Shown here: in pieces, positions 1-5,007 of the stretch
Numbering within the stretch: the first letter of the stretch is position 1
Layout of the letters: the number at the start of each line of letters is the position of its first letter
Position numbers and translations under genes: made by a program
DNA from: JBOGEB01 sp050743125
GTDB taxonomy: Bacteria; Actinomycetota; Nitriliruptoria; Euzebyales; Egibacteraceae
DNA: 8,798 nucleotides
Assembly: GCA_050743125.1 (NCBI GenBank)
Contig: JBOGEB010000177.1
Coordinates: 1-8,798 of the forward strand
Reading direction: 5' to 3'
Notes under the pieces: model-generated
Database searches by the model: none
What the model was told of the DNA's origin: nothing
What the model saw: the letters and a program-made list of their open reading frames with translations, nothing else

Positions 1-577
1 GCGGTCGACGGCCTCGTCGACCGCCCGCTCGATCCATTCCAGCCCACGGCGGACGAGGTCGGGGTCCAGCCCGGCGACGCGGGCGGGGTCGCCGATCGCG
101 GCCAGACCGCCGGCCACCGCCAGGTCGATGTGGCCCGGGATGCGGCTGGGCGCGCTGCCGTGCGGCTTTCCTCCGCAGCCGCGCGAGGCCGCGTCCGGCA
201 CCCGCTTGCGCGGCCTGCCCTGCGGGTCTCCGAGCGCCACACAGACCGGCGCGGGCGTCGGCGCCGCTGCGTGCCCACCCCGCCGCGCGGTCGCAGCTTT
301 CCTTCGGATGCAACGGAAAGCGAGGCCCGAGCTGCCGCCTTGTCCATCTGCCCTGCAACGTTCCCTTGCAACGTTCCTTCGGGTCCGGAGAAAGCCACCC
401 ACCTGCCCGGCAGCAAGACCGCATGCTCAAACACGCTCGAAGGTAGACGTGCCCCCTCAGCGCCCGGCGCAGCCGCGCCGGCCAGTCCACCATTGGCGAC
501 GCTTTCGCCCAGGCGAGCATCCGCCGGCGGTCCATCAGCACCGCGTCGGTGTTCGTCCCACCCGCATCGACACCAAC
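1..577 (-). pseudogene. Remnant of a hydantoinase/oxoprolinase-family (HyuA-like) gene, partial
   Basis: Two pieces of one family are readable on the minus strand. The first, 577 down to 440, reads VGVDAGGTNTDAVLMD, which is the N-terminal ATP-binding/acetate-kinase-like motif of hydantoinase A/oxoprolinase proteins. It is followed almost at once by SPMVDWPARLRRALRGHVYL, a segment that in intact relatives lies some 60 to 70 residues further on, so an internal deletion is implied. The second piece, 141 down to 1, reads HIDLAVAGGLAAIGDPARV and continues as AGLDPDLVRRGLEWIERAVDEAVDR; it resembles the family's later 'ATDIAVAAGL..GDPARVAHLD' region. The two pieces are in different frames, the roughly 300 bp between them (142-439) shows no family similarity, and no good start codon precedes VGVD (an in-frame TGA lies just upstream). 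Intact members are about 500 to 700 residues, so this is a heavily deleted relic. The gene continues beyond base 1, so the 3' part could be better preserved. The family assignment is from motif memory, not a search. Confidence 0.62.
354..379. repeat. 13-bp tandem duplication inside the decayed gene
   Basis: TGCAACGTTCCCT (354-366) is followed directly by TGCAACGTTCCTT (367-379), two units with one mismatch. It lies in the 142-439 stretch that has lost similarity to the hydantoinase family and is consistent with local slippage or rearrangement there. Confidence 0.7.
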
Positions 578-642
578 CGCACGCGGCCTCCCGCTGCGCT
601 CACGCTGCCAGCGACCTTGGGCACCTCATCCACTCGTGGGGG

Positions 643-1554
643 TCATCGCCGAGGCCGGGTTTCGGAACGTGGGCCAGAGTGGGTGCCTGGACGGGTTCCA
701 CTGGCCATTCCTGGGTCTGGAGCGGTGAGACGCCCTGGTGAGCCTTTGTCAGCGACTCCGCGACGCAGCCCTTCGGAGTTTCGGCGCCTGTTCTGAGGTC
801 GTGTGGGCGGCGGTGCGCCAGGTGACGCGCCTGACCGGGCCAGGTCCCACGCCCGGCGGCGGATGAGGAACGGGTAACCGACCACCGCGACGCACGCGAA
901 CAGGAACCACTGGACGGCGTAGGACTGATGCGGGCCCTCGTCGAGCTCCGGCGGCGTCCCTGGGCGCGGGAGAGGACCAGGCGCGGGGGACTGGCTGGTG
1001 AGCACGAGGTAGACCGGCGCGAGCGGCGCCGACACCTGGCGCTGCAGCTGGCCGATGTCCGCGTCGGAGACGAAGCCCAGCCTCGCCGCCCCGACCGGCC
1101 CCGCGCGCAGCGCGTGCCGGCTGGGCAGGAGATAGCCGGTCACCCTCACCTCACCCGGTGGGGGAGCGGCCGCAGCGACCGGCGCCCTCGACAGCGCGAA
1201 CGGCACCCAGCCACGATCTACGAGGATCCCGCCCGTGCCGGTCACGAGCGGGGTCAGGACGTCGTGGCCCGGCGCTCCGTCGCGCGACCGGGGGGACAGG
1301 AGCACCTCCTCGGACGGCGCGTACCGCCCAGTCACGGTCACCCGGCGGTAGGCGAGACGGTCGGCAGGCTCGCTGAGCACGGCAGCGACCGGCTCCTCGT
1401 GCGCCGCGAGCCGCCCCGTCACGAGCGCGTTGAACGCGCGGCGCTCGTCGAGGCGGCGCAGCTGCCAAACGCCGAGGCTCACGCAGGTCGCCACGACCGC
1501 CAGCAGGACCAGATGCGTGACCAGCCAACGCGGGGACCACAGGAACCGGTACAC
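643..1554 (-). CDS. SURF1-family cytochrome c oxidase assembly protein
   Basis: This is a 303-residue membrane protein of the SURF1/Shy1 family, which helps assemble haem-copper cytochrome c oxidase, probably by handling haem a at the membrane. The family layout is clear: an N-terminal membrane segment at residues 11-30 followed by WQLRRLDERRAFN (30-42), the YRRVTVTGRY strand (69-78), the VDRGWVPF motif (112-119), and a C-terminal membrane segment beginning SYAVQWFLFA (211-230) and ending in FLIRRR. Both termini are predicted cytoplasmic with the central domain outside. The start is GTG, preceded by a purine-rich AGGATAGGGG. It lies 28 bp downstream of the co-oriented magnesium transporter, so the two are probably co-transcribed. 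No cytochrome oxidase subunit or haem A synthase gene is in the window. Residues 236-303 form an Arg/Pro/Ser/Gly-rich tail with no counterpart in typical 230 to 260-residue family members; it borders the decayed gene and may be read-through into degenerate DNA. Confidence 0.9.
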   Translation of the reverse strand: MYRFLWSPRWLVTHLVLLAVVATCVSLGVWQLRRLDERRAFNALVTGRLAAHEEPVAAVLSEPADRLAYRRVTVTGRYAPSEEVLLSPRSRDGAPGHDVLTPLVTGTGGILVDRGWVPFALSRAPVAAAAPPPGEVRVTGYLLPSRHALRAGPVGAARLGFVSDADIGQLQRQVSAPLAPVYLVLTSQSPAPGPLPRPGTPPELDEGPHQSYAVQWFLFACVAVVGYPFLIRRRAWDLARSGASPGAPPPTRPQNRRRNSEGLRRGVADKGSPGRLTAPDPGMASGTRPGTHSGPRSETRPRR

Positions 1555-1563
1555 GGCCCCTAT

Positions 1564-1583
1564 CCTGCCGCGTCCTGCCGCGT
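1564..1583. repeat. Tandem 10-bp repeat in the transporter/SURF1 intercistronic gap
   Basis: CCTGCCGCGT occurs twice in direct succession (1564-1573 and 1574-1583). Read on the minus strand it gives two copies of ACGCGGCAGG in the 28-bp gap just before the SURF1 GTG start, ending at the transporter stop codon. The duplicated GGCAGG may affect ribosome loading on SURF1; that effect is an inference. Confidence 0.6.
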
Positions 1584-3034
1584 CACACGATGCTGAGCCC
1601 GACGAGCGTCACGATCAGCGCGACCGCGCCGACGAAGTCGACCGCTGAGGTCACGATCGGGATGCCGAACGTGTCGGGATCGACGCCGACCGCCACCGAA
1701 ACGGTCGTCGCGTAGTAGGCCACGAGCAGCGCGAACGCCACGGCAAGGAACCCGCCGACCATCGACGCGGCCACCATCGCGCCAAGCCCGGGGCTCGACT
1801 GGCCGAGCAGCAGCGCCACCAGGTGCGCGCCGACGGCGTTGAACAGGAACACCGGGGCGCCGAGCACCATCACGAGCGCGGCGTCGCGCACCGCGTCCGG
1901 CTCGGGGATCGGTCCGGCGGCGACCAGGCCGAGATGGAACTTGCTCCCCAGGCGGGCCGAGAGGATCCCGCCGAGGGCGCCGGCGCTGCTCACGAACGCC
2001 GGCTCCAGGACGAGCAGCGCGGGGAGTCGCGCGAACGTGTCCAGGCGGTGCTCGATCGTGACGCCGGCCAGCGTGCTGAGGGCGGCAGCGGCGACGAGGA
2101 TCGGCGTCGACTCACGGACCGCGCGCCGCAGGATGGACAGCCGCGACCGCCAGCCTGCGGCGAGGGCGACGCCCGACACGACGATCAGTGCGACGCCGGT
2201 CACCGTGCTCACGAGCGGGATCGGAACGAGGAGGCTCGCGAACCACAGCGCCGGGATCGTCAGGACGTCCCCGAGCGTCGACACGAGCGGCGCGTTCACG
2301 TTGTCGAGGTCCCAGCCGTACCGCACCGCGCCCGCCGCGAGCAGCACCGCCGCGACGAGCACCGGCAGCGAGGCGAGCACGCCCCCCAGCACGGAGATCA
2401 TGCAGAGCGTGACCACCGACACCGTCCCGGGGATGCCGAGGAACACCGCGACGGCCTTTGCGAGGACCGCGAGCGCCACCGACATCGCGAGCGTCAAGCA
2501 CGCCGATGCGGCGGCGTTCTGGCCGAGCACACCTTCGCGCTTGGCCGACATCTCGAAGGTCCCCGTGTGGATCGCGGTGGAGACCCGGTTCCCGAACGCG
2601 GAGAAGATGTTGCCGCGCAGCCCGATCGCGGCCGGCACCATCACGAGCAGCCCGGGCAGTGCCTCCAACGTGCCGGTGATCGAGCCGAGGACCGCGCCGG
2701 CGATGAAGCTCGTCGAGCTGTTCAGCACCAGCGCGATCATGCTCTGGCGCGCGGCGTCCCCGCCGCCGAGCAGCCGGCGCGCCCGGACGAGAATCCCCCC
2801 GGCCCACGCGACCGTGACCGTGACCGATCTCCCCAGAAGGCTGGCCCATCCGGTGAGCAACTTGGCCGCTGCGGCGAGCAGTCGGTCGACGTCGGTGCGA
2901 GCGGCTATCGCGATCACCTCCAGGGTCATAAGCCCGGGAGGGACCGCAGCCGTCAGCTGCTGCGCGGACCGTCCAGGGCGGGCGGGCACGGTGAGCAGAC
3001 GGGATTGGGGGTTCGTCTGCGGACACAGCCTCAC
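1583..3034 (-). CDS. MgtE/SLC41-type magnesium transporter with duplicated transport domain
   Basis: This 483-residue protein is almost entirely hydrophobic helices and has an internal two-fold repeat, as in eukaryotic SLC41 and in some actinobacterial MgtE-like transporters. In the first half ALPGLLVMVPAAIGLRGN (125-142) leads to WDLDNVNAPLVSTLGDV (241-257). In the second half LPALLVLEPAFVSSAGAL (337-354) leads to VDPDTFGIPIVTSAVDF (451-467). In both, the spacing D-x-D-x4-P-x6-D is identical (D242/D244/P249/D256 and D452/D454/P459/D466), matching the acidic pore motif of the MgtE integral-membrane domain. The cytoplasmic N and CBS domains of classical MgtE, which sense Mg2+, are missing. Divalent cation (Mg2+) transport is the likely role; ion specificity cannot be read from sequence. 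The reported start is a GTG with GAGAAGAG upstream. An ATG at residue 36 (base 2929) is an equally good start because residues 1-35 are not membrane-like and match nothing known. It is followed closely by SURF1. Confidence 0.87.
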   Translation of the reverse strand: MRLCPQTNPQSRLLTVPARPGRSAQQLTAAVPPGLMTLEVIAIAARTDVDRLLAAAAKLLTGWASLLGRSVTVTVAWAGGILVRARRLLGGGDAARQSMIALVLNSSTSFIAGAVLGSITGTLEALPGLLVMVPAAIGLRGNIFSAFGNRVSTAIHTGTFEMSAKREGVLGQNAAASACLTLAMSVALAVLAKAVAVFLGIPGTVSVVTLCMISVLGGVLASLPVLVAAVLLAAGAVRYGWDLDNVNAPLVSTLGDVLTIPALWFASLLVPIPLVSTVTGVALIVVSGVALAAGWRSRLSILRRAVRESTPILVAAAALSTLAGVTIEHRLDTFARLPALLVLEPAFVSSAGALGGILSARLGSKFHLGLVAAGPIPEPDAVRDAALVMVLGAPVFLFNAVGAHLVALLLGQSSPGLGAMVAASMVGGFLAVAFALLVAYYATTVSVAVGVDPDTFGIPIVTSAVDFVGAVALIVTLVGLSIV

Positions 3035-3036
3035 CT
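2929..3036 (-). promoter_or_regulatory. Possible structured 5' leader of the transporter gene (weak, M-box-like start)
   Basis: Read on the minus strand, AGGTGAGGCT (3036-3027) equals the conserved opening of the ykoK/M-box magnesium riboswitch. It is followed by a perfect 7-bp hairpin, GCAGACG/CGTCTGC (3020-2995, 12-nt loop), and a 6-bp hairpin, CGCAGC/GCTGCG (2964-2945), just before the alternative ATG at 2929. The other conserved M-box blocks, such as GGGTCAACAG, are not visible, and the stretch is open in the transporter frame. The match may therefore be chance at the GTG start. If the leader were real, the transporter would start at 2929. Confidence 0.18.
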
Positions 3037-3448
3037 GCTCTTCTCGGATCGTTGCAGATCGCCCAAGAGTCTAAGCCTGGGCGCGCAGCGCCTGTCCGCC
3101 CGCCAGGTCGAGCGCCGCTGGCTGCTACCCTGCCTCAGCCCAAGAGTAGGCTACGGCACGACAAAAAGCGTTATTATGTTCTTGTCGTTTGCGATGGTGA
3201 GCGCTCCGGGGCAGACAGACCGGAAGTGTTCCGGAGGCGAGATGCCGAGCTGTTGGAACTTTGGCGCTTGTGGCCAAATGCACGCTGGACCGCTCCCGTG
3301 TCAGGATCTCCAACCCAAGCAGAGCCCGTAATGGCTTTGGGCGCGGTCGTCCTGTGTCCTCTTGGGCCACACGTGGTAGTAGTTCTTGAGCCGTCAGGTA
3401 CGTTCCTTCACGTTTGTCAACACCGCCTGAGTGCAGTGATGGGCCTGA
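3035..3448. other. Intergenic region between divergent transporter and methyltransferase genes
   Basis: About 410 bp with no convincing gene; the open frames here give low-complexity or unrecognisable proteins without good ribosome sites. It is noticeably less GC-rich than the flanks and must hold the divergent promoters. It contains GCCCAAGAGT twice (3061-3070 and 3138-3147). An inverted repeat ACGACAA...TTGTCGT (3158-3164/3182-3188) flanks the AT-rich core GTTATTATG, whose TATTAT (3172-3177) resembles a -10 box. That arrangement looks like an operator over a promoter, but no -35 box with standard spacing is evident. Confidence 0.45.
3158..3188. promoter_or_regulatory. Candidate operator: inverted repeat around an AT-rich -10-like core
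   Basis: ACGACAA at 3158-3164 is the exact reverse complement of TTGTCGT at 3182-3188, with a 17-bp AT-rich centre containing TATTAT (3172-3177). The centre-to-centre distance of 24 bp is a little over two helical turns, as for a dimeric repressor. It could serve either the transporter or the methyltransferase gene. Which regulator would bind is unknown. Confidence 0.3.
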
Positions 3449-4303
3449 ATGAAAAGGCGAGCATCAATGTGGACGGCAATGCAGATTCTTACGGGCTCTC
3501 GTCCTCGGCGTCGTGAAATCGATGCTGGCGGGACTGTCGGAAATCAACCGCAGCGTGGTTGCGTGAGCACGGTTCTGCGGCTGCTCGCCCGGCATACGTC
3601 GTTCGCGGAGGACGAGATCCTTGGACTCGAGGCGTTCGTCGAGCCTGGTCACATCTGCCTTGACATAGGCGCGGAATATGGCTTGTACACGCACGTCTTG
3701 ACCCGCCTCGTGGGCCCGAGCGGCGCCGTCCACAGCATCGAGCCACTCCCGCGCGCCTTTCGCCTTCTGTCCGCAGGGCTCTGCCTGTCCTGTTGCCGCA
3801 ACGCGCGGCTGTACCGAGTCGCGCTCGGCGAGCGGGCGGAGCGCAGCACCCTGAGCGTACCGTGGCGACGCGGCCTGCCGGTGCACGGCCGGGCGTTCCT
3901 CACCACCGGCGCGAAAGGCCAAGGCCCCAACGCGGAGTTTGCCTCGTCCCGGGCGGTCGACGTCGATGTGCTCACGCTTGACGAGCTATGTGCGCAGGAG
4001 CACGTCGATCGAGTCGATTTTGTCAAGGTCGACGTCGAGGGCGCCGAGTTGGCCGTGCTCCGCGGTGGCCAGGCCATGTTGGCGCGTTGTCACCCGACGC
4101 TACTGCTCGAAATCGAAGCTCGGCACCTCAGCAAGTACCGCACAACCCCTGCCGAGGTAGTGAGTTGGCTGGCCACCCGTGGGTACTCGATGCGGATTTG
4201 GCGCGACGGTGTCTGGCAGACCGCCGATCAGGTAACCACGGCGGGTCGCAATTACTTGTTCGTTCATCCCGATCGCGCGCGCCGCACCGCCCGCTCGGCT
4301 TGA
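3449..4303 (+). CDS. FkbM-family SAM-dependent methyltransferase
   Basis: A 284-residue protein of the FkbM family (Methyltransf_21), which methylates oxygen on sugars or polyketide-like small molecules using S-adenosylmethionine. SAM-binding motif I is CLDIGAEYGLYT (70-81), followed by the acidic-end strand HSIEPLPRAFRLL (95-107), the VALGE turn (124-128), VDVLTLDELC (172-181) and the diagnostic FVKVDVEGAELAVLRGG (191-207), with PTLLLEIEARHL (216-227) close behind. The substrate cannot be inferred, as no sugar or natural-product genes are adjacent. The start is uncertain: the ATG at 3449 has only a weak upstream purine run, and the first 38 residues are basic and unlike the family. A GTG at 3563 (residue 39, VSTVLRLLARHT) would give the usual FkbM N-terminus. 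The gene stands alone between two gene-poor stretches, with more A/T and rarer codons in its 5' part, suggesting horizontal acquisition. Confidence 0.88.
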   Translation: MKRRASMWTAMQILTGSRPRRREIDAGGTVGNQPQRGCVSTVLRLLARHTSFAEDEILGLEAFVEPGHICLDIGAEYGLYTHVLTRLVGPSGAVHSIEPLPRAFRLLSAGLCLSCCRNARLYRVALGERAERSTLSVPWRRGLPVHGRAFLTTGAKGQGPNAEFASSRAVDVDVLTLDELCAQEHVDRVDFVKVDVEGAELAVLRGGQAMLARCHPTLLLEIEARHLSKYRTTPAEVVSWLATRGYSMRIWRDGVWQTADQVTTAGRNYLFVHPDRARRTARSA

Positions 4304-4757
4304 CTGCGCTCGACGCCGAACTCGTTGTCCCTCAGGTCGCGCATGACCGTCCATCGGTCGCCTGCTCCTCGACGACGGTTGCGCCTGTGGATCCGGTTCT
4401 TGACCGTTTGGCATTCGGTCACTTTCAGGAAGGGCAGCGGGTGACGTGCACAGCTGGTTGCGGCAGTCGATGGTGACGCGACGCAGGAGCCACGGGATCC
4501 CCTCTCTCGTCGGCGGTCGAGTAATCGGTGCGACCCGGCCTTGATCGGGTCCGGAAGGTGTGGCCTGTCCCAGCGGGCCTCACCCGAGAGGCAAGTGGCG
4601 GCAACGGTCCGTTGACCTACGGTAACGGCGGGGGCTGGCTCAGGCGCGCCGGGCGGCGCAAGTTGGCACTGCCGGTGGGCGCTGCGGCACAGTCGGTGAC
4701 GGTGATCGACGTCAGGCGGCAGACACGCGTCGGCACCTTCAACCGAACAATTAGAGA

Positions 4758-4800
4758 GTAAATACCGTGAGACAATGGCCGCTCATGGGGTAAATACCGT
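4758..4800 (+). promoter_or_regulatory. Duplicated 11-bp element, candidate promoter/operator of the sulfur operon
   Basis: GTAAATACCGT occurs exactly twice, at 4758-4768 and 4790-4800, 32 bp apart (about three helical turns), in the most AT-rich part of the region before the sulfite reductase gene. The second copy sits in GGTAAATACC, a near-palindrome of GGTA and TACC around AA. TAAATA in each copy could be a -10 box, with TTCAAC (4739-4744 region) or TGAGAC (4768-4773) as poor -35 boxes. Alternatively the pair forms a regulator's binding sites. Nothing in the sequence identifies the regulator. Confidence 0.4.
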
Positions 4801-4995
4801 TTGATGCCTCGCGGTTCCTGCTGGGGTGGTGTTCTCTCCGTTGGATGCTTGACGTCGACCTCGGCGTGGGCGGCGGTGGGGGCGGCGGACAGGTGCGTTA
4901 CGCAGGAGAGGTTGTGGCGACCACGTCGTAATGATGCACGCCCGCGTCGGCGCGGTGCCGGTGCCGCTGGCGCCGTGTAGGACGTCACAGAGGCA

Positions 4996-5002
4996 AGGGA
5001 GG
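4996..5002 (+). promoter_or_regulatory. Ribosome binding site of the sulfite reductase fusion gene
   Basis: AGGGAGG ends five bases before the ATG at 5008, a strong Shine-Dalgarno match at good spacing. It fixes this ATG as the start. Confidence 0.8.
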
Positions 5003-5007
5003 CAGTC

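Larger units (their letters stand above)
4304..5007. other. Long gene-free region upstream of the sulfite reductase operon
   Basis: About 700 bp in which I see no convincing gene on either strand; open frames here are short or overlap the sulfite reductase antisense, with compositions typical of shadow frames. The stretch 4304-4730 shows no recognisable motif and may be decayed DNA. The stretch 4736-4810 is AT-richer and contains the duplicated GTAAATACCGT element, so it is the likely promoter region. That would leave a 5' leader of roughly 200 nt before the ATG at 5008, long enough for regulation at the RNA level. I could not recognise a known riboswitch or a clear cysteine-rich leader peptide in it. 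Confidence 0.5.

Noticed and set aside
128..796. Two plus-strand frames over the left end
   Set aside because: Low-complexity Arg/Pro/Ala translations with no motif. The minus strand has readable hydantoinase-family pieces and SURF1.
1823..3331. Long plus-strand open frame (about 500 codons) opposite the magnesium transporter
   Set aside because: The translation is Arg/His/Asp/Glu-rich with no motif, as expected for the antisense of a hydrophobic GC-rich gene. The minus-strand frame has clear MgtE repeats.
3052..3516. 154-codon plus-strand frame upstream of the FkbM gene
   Set aside because: No recognisable motif, no ribosome site, overlaps the methyltransferase start in another frame, and begins inside the transporter's 5' region.
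4304..4500. Minus-strand stretch reading ...GDRWTVMRDLRDNEFGVERSQAE as a possible degraded gene
   Set aside because: Superficially regulator-like, but no flanking segment supports a family and the frame is not sustained.
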